A DNA stretch of 21,058 nt from Acidobacteriaceae bacterium (GTDB taxonomy: Bacteria > Acidobacteriota > Terriglobia > Terriglobales > Acidobacteriaceae). Location: positions 1 to 21,058 of the forward strand of contig PMBA01000280.1 in NCBI GenBank assembly GCA_003152795.1. Reading direction: 5' to 3'. Under the pieces are notes generated by a model. It ran no database searches and was not told where the DNA came from. It was given only the letters and a program-made list of their open reading frames with translations. Shown piece by piece: positions 14,280 to 21,058 of this stretch. Each line of letters starts with the position of its first letter. Within the stretch, counting starts at the first letter, position 1. A program made the translations under genes and the position numbers.

Positions 14280-14675
14280 GTGGAGAGCCGGACTTCCATC
14301 GCCCGGCTGCGAACTGCTGCGTGGGCGAGCCGCCCGGTCTTCCACTATTTGTTCAAGAGGGCGCTCATCCCGCTGGTTGCGTACTGCAACTTCTGCTGAG
14401 CGCTGCTGGCGGCCGTGCCGGCGGCGCTGACCGGCTTGCTGGCCTGGCAGTGGGAACTGGAGGGGCGGAGGCTGAAAGGAATCTTGCTGATGCATCTGGT
14501 CCTCGGCTGTGCATCGCTGGTGCTCATCGCCGCAGTCTGGTGGGTTCACCGGAGCTTCCGTAGGGCCGGCGGCAGGCTTCCAGCATCCCGCTGGATGCTG
14601 GAGGCATTGGCCGTGGCGGTGGTGGCGATGACTGGGCACCTTGGAGGATTTATAAGCGGCGTGAATCACCCGTAG
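14280..14675 (+). pseudogene. Broken DUF2231-like membrane protein gene
   Basis: One frame runs from GTG 14280 (VESRTSIARL...) through an in-frame TGA at 14397-14399 to a stop near 14675. After the TGA it reads ALLAAVPAALTGLLAWQWEL, EGRRLKGILLMHLVLG, a hydrophobic segment, and ends TGHLGGFISGVNHP. Those elements match the C-terminal half of DUF2231-type membrane proteins. The part before the TGA keeps a family-like start (ESRTSIA) but lacks the usual HPIHPM segment and first membrane helices. It therefore looks like a gene with an internal deletion and a nonsense codon. An 86-aa protein starting at GTG 14415 could still be made. The gap 14202-14279 is AT-richer, with several TACTAA-like words; 14676-14778 shows nothing clear. 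Confidence 0.55.
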
Positions 14676-14778
14676 CGGCGCAGCTGCCGATTTTTTCTGG
14701 AACTGCCCTAACCAAAGTCCCGTACCTGCGTCTGACTCTATGGATTGACGTGTGTCCAGGTCCCGGAGAACTGCCGCC

Positions 14779-15570
14779 ATGCGCAAAACCTGCCTTCCTT
14801 TGTTGGTTGCTGTGCTCGCCTTCACAGTTTTCGCTCACGCCGACGATTGGTCGAAGACGTACGATCTGACGGGCAAACCCGAGTTGCGCGTCCAGGCGCA
14901 CGACGCCAACGTTCGGGTCGAGGCCTGGGATCAAAACAAGATTGAGGCGCGGGTAACCACTCGCGGCTGGCACATCGGAAGCGGTCTAGAGATTGTGGAA
15001 CGTCAGCAGGGAAATACGGTCGAGATTGAATTACGGGAGTCCCACCACACTCATTTTTCAATTGGAATCGACGCGCGCCGCATTGAGCTTGAGATCCACA
15101 TGCCGCGCAGCGCGAAAGTCGATGTACGCAGCGGCGACGGCGCGGTCTCCGCGAAAGGTCTGGAAGGCGAGTTGGAGTTCGCGACTGGCGACGGCACCTT
15201 TGAAATCGAGGATGCCGATGGCAGTCTGCGCGCCCACACCAGCGACGGTTCGGTGCGCGTGTCGGGGCGGTTCGATGTTCTCGAACTCCGCAGCAGCGAC
15301 GGCCGGGTTGAGGTGGAAGCGCGGCCCGGATCGCAACTGCGCGAGGCGTGGGACGTGCGCAGTTCGGATGGCAGCGTGACCCTCAGAATTCCCGGAGATC
15401 TGGCGGCGGACGTGGCCCTGCACACCAGCGACGGAAGCATTACGACCAACATTCCCATCGTCGTCGAAGGCAGCTTCGGTCGTCACGACGTACACGGCAA
15501 AATGAATGGTGGCGGAAAACTATTGACCGTGCACACCAGTGATGGGTCGGTGACGCTGGATAAGTTTTGA
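14779..15570 (+). CDS. Secreted DUF4097 beta-strand repeat protein
   Basis: A 263-aa protein from ATG 14779 with GGAGAA about 9 nt upstream; an upstream ATG-equivalent at 14752 is not supported. A signal peptide (LPLLVAVLAFTVFAHA, cleavage near residue 21) sends it to the periplasm or outside. The mature part is a right-handed beta-roll or solenoid built from repeats such as AHTSDGSVRV, LRSSDGRVEV, VRSSDGSVTL, LHTSDGSITT and VHTSDGSVTL, the DUF4097 signature. Such proteins are common in Acidobacteriota and are thought to be adhesin-like or structural; no enzymatic motif is seen. The M13 peptidase gene follows 44 bp downstream on the same strand and may be co-transcribed. Confidence 0.88.
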   Translation: MRKTCLPLLVAVLAFTVFAHADDWSKTYDLTGKPELRVQAHDANVRVEAWDQNKIEARVTTRGWHIGSGLEIVERQQGNTVEIELRESHHTHFSIGIDARRIELEIHMPRSAKVDVRSGDGAVSAKGLEGELEFATGDGTFEIEDADGSLRAHTSDGSVRVSGRFDVLELRSSDGRVEVEARPGSQLREAWDVRSSDGSVTLRIPGDLAADVALHTSDGSITTNIPIVVEGSFGRHDVHGKMNGGGKLLTVHTSDGSVTLDKF

Positions 15571-15614
15571 GCGAAGCGATAGTCTCATAGAGCAATTTCG
15601 CATCTTGGAACATT

Positions 15615-17663
15615 ATGAACTGGAAAATTTGTGCTCTTCTTCTGGCGGCGCTTTCGGCCGTTGCGCCTGCCTGTGCCCAACATTCCTCCTCCGAGCCCGT
15701 GCTTGATGTTTCCGCGATGGATAGAACCATCGACCCGTGCGTGGACTTCTATGCGTACTCGTGTGGCGGATGGATCAAGAACAATCCGATTCCGCCGGAC
15801 CAGGCGAACTGGAGCACGTACGGCAAGCTCGAGGACGAGAACCGCGCGCAGTTGAGGGCGATTCTGGAAGAAGCGGCGAAAGCCAGCGGCCGGCGCGATG
15901 CCGTCGCACATGACGTCACACAAAAAATCGGCGATTTCTATGCCTCGTGCATGGATGAGGCGGCCATCGAGAAGCTTGGGGCCAAGCCCCTGCTGCCGGA
16001 ACTGGAGCGCATTGCGGGTCTGAAGTCGAAGCGGGATCTGGCGGAATACGCCGCGACGGCGCAATTTCCCCCGTCGCTTTACGGTGGGGGAATGTTGTTC
16101 GCGTTTCGCTCGGATCAGGACTTCAAGGACTCGACGCAAGTCATTGCAGAGGCCGATCAGGGCGGACTCGGCCTGCCGGATCGCGATTACTATTTGAAGG
16201 ACGACGCGAAGTCCGAAGAACTGCGCAAGGCATACGTGGAGCACGTGGCAAAGCTGTTCGAACTGCTCGGAGACCGGCCGGCCGATGCGACTGCCGAAGC
16301 CGCAACGGTGATGCGCATCGAGACGGCACTCGCAAGAGGCCAGATGACCCGCGTCGAACGGCGCGATCCGCCTAAGCTCTATCACAAGATGAGCGTGGAG
16401 GAACTGCAAAAGCTGGCGCCAGCTTTCGGCTGGAACACCTACTTCACAAAAACCGGCATGGGATCGCTGGGATCGCTCAACGTCGTGACACCCGACTACT
16501 TTCACGTCATGAGTGAAGAGATCGAAAAAGAAAGCCTGGCCGACTGGAAGACGTATCTGCGGTGGCACGCTACGCACAGTGCAGCGCCCGACCTGTCCGC
16601 GGCGTTCGTGAAAGAGAATTTCCGCTTTTACGGCAAGGTTCTGCGAGGACGGGAGGAACTGCCGCCACGATGGAAGCGCTGCACGAATGACGTGGATGAG
16701 GAGCTTGGAGAAGCGCTGGGCCAAGCCTATGTGGCGAAGTACTTCAGTCCGGAGGCGAAACAGGCAGCGCTGAAAATCGTTCAGGAAGTCGAAGCGGCGA
16801 TGCAGCGCGAGATCCAGGCGCTGCCGTGGATGGGAGCGGCGACTAGGGAGCAGGCGCTGACCAAGCTGCACGCGATCGCGAACAAGATCGGCTATCCCGA
16901 CATTTGGCGGGACTACAGTTCGCTTGAGATTGTGCGCGGAGACGAGATCGGAAACTCCGAACGTGCGTCATGGTTCGAGTTTCACCGCTGGCTCGCGAAA
17001 ATCGGAAAACCAGTGAACCGCAAGGAGTGGGACATGTCGCCTCCCACCGTGAATGCGGATTACGATCCGCAGAGAAACGACATCAACTTTCCGGCGGGAG
17101 TGTTGCAGCCACCGCTGTTCAGCGCGCTCTCCGACGCTGCCCCCAACTACGGCGACACCGGCGCCACGATGGGCCACGAACTGACGCATGCGTTTGACGA
17201 TGAAGGCAGCCAGTTCGATTCGCAGGGAAATTTGCGTAACTGGTGGACAGAGTCTGACCGCAAGGAATTCGAGCAGCGCGCCGGTTGCGTGGTTGACCAG
17301 TATTCCGGCTATACCATCATCGACGACATCAAAATTAACGGCAAACTGACCAACGGGGAGGATTTGGCCGATCTGGGCGGAACGTTGCTGGCCTACCTGG
17401 CATGGAAGGAAGACACGAAAGATCAGAAGCTCGAAGCGCTGGATGGGTTGACGCCAGAACAGCGCTTCTTCGTCGCCTATGCACAGAGTTGGTGCACGAA
17501 CGAGCGCGATGAGAATAAGCGGCTGCGGGCGACAGTCGATCCGCACTCGCCGGAGAAGTATCGGGCGAATGGAGTGGTCGCGAACATGGCGGAATTTCGT
17601 GCCGCGTTCCATTGCAAGCCGGGACAGCCGATGGTGCGGGAGAACGCTTGCCGCGTGTGGTAG
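15615..17663 (+). CDS. M13 family zinc metallopeptidase (neprilysin/PepO-like)
   Basis: A full-length 682-aa enzyme from ATG 15615 with GGAA just upstream. A signal peptide (ICALLLAALSAVAPACA) places it in the periplasm or outside. The mature N-terminus has the family opening DRTIDPCVDFYAYSCGGWIK. NADYDPQRNDINFPAGVLQP and QPPLF precede the zinc site GHELTHAFDDEG (H521, E522, H525). GEDLADLGG gives the third zinc ligand E582 and the supporting D586; the family usually has GEN, here GED. The C-terminus is CRVW, the conserved terminal Cys-xx-Trp motif. M13 enzymes cleave short peptides, generally before hydrophobic residues. All catalytic residues are present, so it should be active. Confidence 0.96.
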   Translation: MNWKICALLLAALSAVAPACAQHSSSEPVLDVSAMDRTIDPCVDFYAYSCGGWIKNNPIPPDQANWSTYGKLEDENRAQLRAILEEAAKASGRRDAVAHDVTQKIGDFYASCMDEAAIEKLGAKPLLPELERIAGLKSKRDLAEYAATAQFPPSLYGGGMLFAFRSDQDFKDSTQVIAEADQGGLGLPDRDYYLKDDAKSEELRKAYVEHVAKLFELLGDRPADATAEAATVMRIETALARGQMTRVERRDPPKLYHKMSVEELQKLAPAFGWNTYFTKTGMGSLGSLNVVTPDYFHVMSEEIEKESLADWKTYLRWHATHSAAPDLSAAFVKENFRFYGKVLRGREELPPRWKRCTNDVDEELGEALGQAYVAKYFSPEAKQAALKIVQEVEAAMQREIQALPWMGAATREQALTKLHAIANKIGYPDIWRDYSSLEIVRGDEIGNSERASWFEFHRWLAKIGKPVNRKEWDMSPPTVNADYDPQRNDINFPAGVLQPPLFSALSDAAPNYGDTGATMGHELTHAFDDEGSQFDSQGNLRNWWTESDRKEFEQRAGCVVDQYSGYTIIDDIKINGKLTNGEDLADLGGTLLAYLAWKEDTKDQKLEALDGLTPEQRFFVAYAQSWCTNERDENKRLRATVDPHSPEKYRANGVVANMAEFRAAFHCKPGQPMVRENACRVW

Positions 17664-17675
17664 TTGATCTGGTGT

Positions 17676-17699
17676 GAGGCGGATACTTTTGTCCGCCTC
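17676..17699 (+). terminator. Hairpin downstream of the M13 peptidase gene
   Basis: An 8-bp perfect stem GAGGCGGA / TCCGCCTC with an 8-nt loop lies 13 nt after the peptidase stop. There is no U-tract after it on the plus strand, so it may be an RNA 3'-end stabiliser or part of a Rho-dependent terminator rather than a strong intrinsic one. Confidence 0.45.
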
Positions 17700-17784
17700 G
17701 TGACTCGGGGCTCGAGATCACACGGCATTCAAGATCAAGAATCAAGAACAAAACCAGCGGACAAGAGTGTCCACTCTACAAACT

Positions 17785-18447
17785 CTAGCCGCGCTCGAAG
17801 GCGTGTTTTTCGTCTAATTGCTGGAGGGCCGCGGCCATCTCAGATTCGAAGCGGTCTTTTTGTTCCATCAGCGGGGGAAGCGCGGTGGCATAGCGCCGCG
17901 CCAGCGTAAAAAGTCCCTGCTGCGCCAGTCCGGCGGCGATTTCGGTGATGTGATCGGTGCTGGTGTCGATGTAAAGCGCCTCGGTCGGGTCGCCCAGCCA
18001 CACGTCTCCGCCGACCAGACGCGTCTGCCAGTAGACTTTGCGCTCAATCATGCGGGCGATTTCTTCATCGCCGGCCCTGCCAAAAACCCACTTTTTGAGT
18101 TTGAAGCTGTAGTGGCGGCTGGAGAAGGGCAGCGGCACCAGTTTGCCGGATTTCACGAACTCCGTCTGCTTATTGTCGACCTCCTTGCGCAGAGCGTTGA
18201 TGATGGGAGCTTCCGTGTCTTTCGGTTCCAGCGATGGCAGCACTTCTCGCAACGTGGCGGAGAGATTTACGGCCACGAGCGCCCGCAGGCCATCGGTATT
18301 TTCCAGGGTAATCACCGTGTGCAGGACGTCAAAATCCGCGCCCGATGTGGCATGGCGGAAAGGCCATTCGAGCTTGAAACTGAGCGGCAGGCCGGTGCGG
18401 GTTACATAGATGGTCTTCGGTGTGTGAGGTTGGGTCGAGGCGCTCAT
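17785..18447 (-). CDS. Conserved hypothetical protein
   Basis: A 220-aa cytoplasmic protein from ATG 18447 with AAGGA 7 nt upstream. It begins with a beta-rich domain (KTIYVTRTGLPLSFKLEWPF, FDVLHTVITLENTDGLRALV, AVNLSATLREVLPSLEPKDT). A central segment has a possible helix-hairpin (KQTEFVKSGKLVPLPFSSRH), and the C-terminal half is helical, ending in a coiled-coil-like EQKDRFESEMAAALQQLDEK. No catalytic motif or signal peptide is visible and I cannot name a family. It is convergent with the peptidase gene (stops 122 bp apart) and shares strand with the membrane protein gene upstream, 131 bp away, so co-transcription is possible but not shown. Confidence 0.78.
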   Translation of the reverse strand: MSASTQPHTPKTIYVTRTGLPLSFKLEWPFRHATSGADFDVLHTVITLENTDGLRALVAVNLSATLREVLPSLEPKDTEAPIINALRKEVDNKQTEFVKSGKLVPLPFSSRHYSFKLKKWVFGRAGDEEIARMIERKVYWQTRLVGGDVWLGDPTEALYIDTSTDHITEIAAGLAQQGLFTLARRYATALPPLMEQKDRFESEMAAALQQLDEKHAFERG

Positions 18448-18577
18448 GATAATCCTTTGTGTTGTGCTAGCGGAGCGGCAGGCGTCTGCGCCATACGCAG
18501 GAAGGGCGAGACGCGCGTCACTCCATCGCCGGGTTCAATGTTTAGCATTCAGTATTAAGCAGTCATTTTACGGGAAA

Positions 18578-19819
18578 TCAGACACGCCACAACTGCAACA
18601 GGTTCCACCCGGCGGCGGCGCTCAACAGTCCACACAGGCCCGCCGTGACCAGCAGGTTCTGTCTGGTTTCCAGCAGATCGGCGAATATTCCGCTGACGAA
18701 GACGAACAGGAACACGAGAATGGTCAGATGAAATGCTTGTCCGGGGAAATTGGGAGCAGCCAGCGCCAGAATCAGCATCAGCAGCGCGATCAAGAGCGGC
18801 GCGGTGTTGCCGAAATAGCGGGTGCGTTTCCATCCGAGGTATGCGATTAGCGCCACAGGCAGGGCGAGCATCAGCGGCGGGCTGCTGGCGAAAATCGTTT
18901 GCCAGGCGTTGCGGTAAGAGACGGGCATGCGGAACGCGACGGGTTCGAAGTTGATCCAGTGCGCGTGCAACATTCCTTGCCAGAACAACGCAGGTTTGAA
19001 AAAGTAGGCGGCAAAGACCAGCAGGCCGGCGACGGCGATTGCTGTGGTCCAGATGGCGAGCGCGGCGCGAGGCCGGACGGGCGCCACCCAGAACATAAGG
19101 GGCAAAATCAGCAGCGCCAGCACCGCCATTGAAAACTGGTTGCCCGTTGCCAGTGCCAGTGACAAACCCAGGAGCAGAATGCGCCGCCAGTTCCAGAGCA
19201 CAACTTCGCGGGGAGCATAGAGGGTGTGTGCCACGGCGATGGCGGTGAAGACGGTTCCGAACGCTCCCCACACCGCGCCCATCTCACCCACACTCTGAGC
19301 GCCGGCGACGTTTAGGATCATGGCCGGGGAAAAGCAGTAGAGTGCGAGCGCGATGTATCCGCCGGCGTTGCCGTAGAGACGGCGCGCGACGTACCAGAGC
19401 GAGGCTCCGAGCATGACGCCGAAGAATAGGTATGGGGTCGCGGCCAGCAACGGACTGAATAGCTCCGGCAACCACGAACCGGGACGCAGCATAAGAGGTG
19501 CCGCGGCGACGAGGTAATAGAGGGGCGAACGGTCCTGATCGTAACCGTCGCGGACGCGAAGATGGCCTGCGCGTCCGGCGGAAGGCACGCCAGTGGCGGC
19601 TTCCGAGCGCAACGATTCGGGAGTTCCCGCAACGGCGCCGCTGTTCCACTGTTCAAGGCCCTGGTAAGTGCGGAGAGCCTGGTCGGAATCCGGCACCGAG
19701 GCATGCAGAGTCTGCGCGCGCACCAGCCAGATGCACTGCAAAAGGTAGACGAGCAGCAGGAAGGCCGCCACAAATTGCGGGGCGCGGAAAGCATCGGAAT
19801 GAAGGATTCGACGCAACAT
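18578..19819 (-). CDS. Multi-pass membrane protein, GT-C glycosyltransferase-like
   Basis: A 413-aa integral membrane protein from ATG 19819 with about ten predicted membrane helices. The first helix (FVAAFLLLVYLLQCIWLV) is followed by a large extracytoplasmic loop holding acidic PDSDQ and then YDQDRSPLYYLVAAAPLM, whose 'R-P-LYY' pattern resembles the first loop of PMT/ArnT-type GT-C enzymes that transfer sugars from lipid carriers. The rest is hydrophobic with small charged loops. The classic catalytic acid pair is not certain, so the name stays cautious. It shares a 43-bp divergent intergenic region with the CPBP gene. An 11-bp direct repeat (ACGCAACATTT-like) at its start makes an alternative ATG at 19830 in another frame; that frame is not favoured. 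Confidence 0.7.
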   Translation of the reverse strand: MLRRILHSDAFRAPQFVAAFLLLVYLLQCIWLVRAQTLHASVPDSDQALRTYQGLEQWNSGAVAGTPESLRSEAATGVPSAGRAGHLRVRDGYDQDRSPLYYLVAAAPLMLRPGSWLPELFSPLLAATPYLFFGVMLGASLWYVARRLYGNAGGYIALALYCFSPAMILNVAGAQSVGEMGAVWGAFGTVFTAIAVAHTLYAPREVVLWNWRRILLLGLSLALATGNQFSMAVLALLILPLMFWVAPVRPRAALAIWTTAIAVAGLLVFAAYFFKPALFWQGMLHAHWINFEPVAFRMPVSYRNAWQTIFASSPPLMLALPVALIAYLGWKRTRYFGNTAPLLIALLMLILALAAPNFPGQAFHLTILVFLFVFVSGIFADLLETRQNLLVTAGLCGLLSAAAGWNLLQLWRV

Positions 19820-19862
19820 TTACGCAACATTCACCGTAACAAAGGGGACCGAGTGTTTTACC

Positions 19863-20855
19863 ATGTTCCAGACACCGATGGATACCGATCCGCTTGCATC
19901 CTCCGTTGAACCGTCAAACTTGCCGCCCAATGCGGACTCCGCGCCGCTCGCTTTGCCGTTGCCCACGACGGTTGCGGAAGTTCGGCGAGAATCGCCCTTT
20001 CGCGAAGTTTTCGTCGGACCTGACGGCATGTATGCGGGAACGCGCTGGCTGATCTATCTGGCCATGGGCGGCATCGTGCTGCTGATCGAAGCTACGATGA
20101 TGCACTATGTCCATCCTCATGCGGGTGGGCCGCTGTGGTGGGGCATGGTGACGGAGTCCAGCATGTTGCTGGCGGCGATCTTGCCAGGCTTTCTCATGGC
20201 GCGGATCGAAGGGCGGCGGTTCGGCGATTTTGGGCTTCCGGCACGCGGGGCGTTTGGGCGCAATTTCTGGGTCGGTACGCTCTGGGGAATCGCGTCACTC
20301 ACGGCTCTGATGCTGGTTTTGCGAGTGTCCGGCGCGTTCACCTTCGGGTCGCTCGATCTGCATGGCGGACGAATCGTCAAGTTCGCGCTGTATTACGCGG
20401 TGCTTTTTCTGCTGACCGGATTCTTCGAAGAGTTTCTTCTGCGGGGATACTCGCAGTGGGTGCTGACCAGGGGAATGAACTTCTGGCCGGCAGCGGCGTT
20501 GCTTTCGATTTCCTTCGGCGCCATCCACGGCGGCAATCCGGGCGAAGCGAAGACGGGGCTGGTGGCGGCGGGATTGATCGGCTTTTTTTTCTGCCTGACG
20601 CTGCGGCGGACGGGCGATTTGTGGTGGGCTGTCGGATTTCACATGGCGTGGGATTGGGGGGAAAGCTATCTCTACTCCGTTCCCGACAGCGGGGCGATGC
20701 TGCCGGGCCACTTGCTTAACTCCAGCTTTCACGGCCCCGTTTGGCTGACGGGCGGCTCGGTTGGGCCGGAGGGAAGCTACCTGGTATTCGCGGTGATCGC
20801 GGCGCTCTGGTTCGTGTTTGACCGGGTGTATCCGCAAGTGAAGTATGAAGTGTGA
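19863..20855 (+). CDS. CPBP family intramembrane metalloprotease
   Basis: A 330-aa protein from ATG 19863; the Shine-Dalgarno is poor and ATG at 19878 is a possible alternative. An ~55-residue cytoplasmic N-terminus rich in Pro and Ser precedes seven or eight membrane helices. CPBP (Abi/CAAX-processing-like) active-site motifs are all visible: motif 1 EEFLLRGY (E189, E190, R194), motif 2 FGAIH (F218, H222), and motif 3 GFHMAWDWG (H260, D264; the family usually has Asn at the last position, here Asp). These enzymes cleave or process peptides within the membrane, in bacteria often with bacteriocin immunity or stress roles. The substrate here is unknown. Confidence 0.9.
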   Translation: MFQTPMDTDPLASSVEPSNLPPNADSAPLALPLPTTVAEVRRESPFREVFVGPDGMYAGTRWLIYLAMGGIVLLIEATMMHYVHPHAGGPLWWGMVTESSMLLAAILPGFLMARIEGRRFGDFGLPARGAFGRNFWVGTLWGIASLTALMLVLRVSGAFTFGSLDLHGGRIVKFALYYAVLFLLTGFFEEFLLRGYSQWVLTRGMNFWPAAALLSISFGAIHGGNPGEAKTGLVAAGLIGFFFCLTLRRTGDLWWAVGFHMAWDWGESYLYSVPDSGAMLPGHLLNSSFHGPVWLTGGSVGPEGSYLVFAVIAALWFVFDRVYPQVKYEV

Positions 20856-20859
20856 GGAC

Positions 20860-20892
20860 GGGGCTTCGCCCCTTCCAAGCGGGGCAAAGCCC
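20860..20892. terminator. Bidirectional hairpin between CPBP and DUF4139 genes
   Basis: GGGGC TTC GCCCC (20860-20872) makes a short stem. GGGCTTCGCCCC also pairs with the downstream GGGGCAAAGCCC (to 20892), giving a longer, imperfect stem around TTCCAAGC. It lies between the convergent stops at 20855 and 20915 and could terminate both. The flanking T- and A-tracts are short. Confidence 0.5.
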
Positions 20893-20914
20893 ATTTCCAC
20901 ATGAGAGTTCCTCT

Positions 20915-21058
20915 CTACCACGAGTAATGCACCGTGTAGGTCAGCACCTGCTCACCGTTGGCTGCGACTTCGACCGGGAACTCGATGGTCTGGGCGTCGC
21001 GCTTCCTGGATTGCTGAGACTGGTCGGTGAGCTTCCAGTTGTTCCAGCGATAGAGGTG
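20915..21058 (-). CDS. DUF4139 domain protein, C-terminal fragment
   Basis: The stop TAG is at 20915-20917 and the frame stays open to the window edge, giving about 47 codons. The peptide reads HLYRWNNWKLTDQSQQSRKR, DAQTIEFPVEVAANGEQV, LTYTVHYSW before the stop. The pattern 'HLYRW..W.....S..(K/R)(R)DAQTIEFPVEV.ANGE..(V/L)TYTV.Y.W' is the C-terminal end of DUF4139 proteins, which are usually secreted, beta-rich proteins of about 450-500 aa. The N-terminus is outside the window. Confidence 0.8.
   Translation of the reverse strand, partial: HLYRWNNWKLTDQSQQSRKRDAQTIEFPVEVAANGEQVLTYTVHYSW

Noticed and set aside
14127..14825. 232-aa open frame on the minus strand across the repressor end and the DUF2231 remnant
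   Set aside because: It has low-complexity Pro/Arg/Gln content, overlaps three unrelated regions and contains no motif.
15585..16871. 428-aa open frame on the minus strand opposite the M13 peptidase gene
   Set aside because: The plus strand encodes a complete enzyme with a signal peptide and zinc motifs; the antisense frame is Arg/Leu/His-rich without motifs.
1..21058. tRNA, rRNA, CRISPR array or known riboswitch
   Set aside because: No cloverleaf, rRNA signature, regularly spaced repeat array or recognisable aptamer was seen on either strand. Diverged small RNAs could be missed by eye.

Overview
The window looks like a high-GC Acidobacteriota-type chromosome (probably class Terriglobia). 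The basis is gene content: secreted M13 peptidase, DUF4097 adhesin-like protein, DUF4139 protein, CPBP protease, and a secreted tail-fibre-like giant protein. No rRNA or marker gene is present, so this taxonomy is inference. About two thirds of the window (1 to ~14.2 kb) is a phage-derived block; the right third is ordinary chromosome.

Phage-derived block (read right to left). A CI/LexA-like repressor (13485-14201, +) faces a leftward gene train. Between them lies a compact control region with a good leftward -35/-10 pair and a perfect 9-bp inverted repeat. The leftward train holds, in order: a 75-aa protein; a zinc-ribbon protein translationally coupled to an HTH protein of the sigma region 4/ArpU/RinA type; a 65-aa basic protein; a dual-specificity phosphatase; a 1911-aa tail-fibre-like protein with a signal peptide; an 807-aa secreted protein in which a NodB polysaccharide deacetylase sits inside a beta-helix; a large terminase subunit with all ATPase and nuclease motifs; a HipA-like kinase; and the start of a DUF3037 gene that runs off the left edge. 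No portal, capsid or integrase gene lies inside the window, so this is either one arm of a prophage or a partly domesticated remnant.

The most distinctive non-coding signal is a recurring boundary element in front of most of the leftward genes. On the coding strand it reads as a GAAAC box (best copies TCGTAAGAGAAAC), then a GC hairpin with a U-rich tail, then the next start codon 10-50 nt later. Three boundaries also carry diverged copies of a CACAGAGG-type intergenic repeat. One of these lies inside the apparent N-terminal extension of the terminase and argues for a later start.

Boundary and chromosome. Just right of the repressor is a broken DUF2231-like membrane protein gene with an in-frame stop and a missing N-terminal half, which may mark the edge of the insertion. 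Then come a secreted DUF4097 protein and an M13 zinc metallopeptidase (same strand, 44 bp apart), a conserved protein of unknown function and a multi-pass GT-C-like membrane protein (both minus), a divergent CPBP intramembrane protease (plus), and the C-terminus of a DUF4139 protein entering from the right edge on the minus strand.
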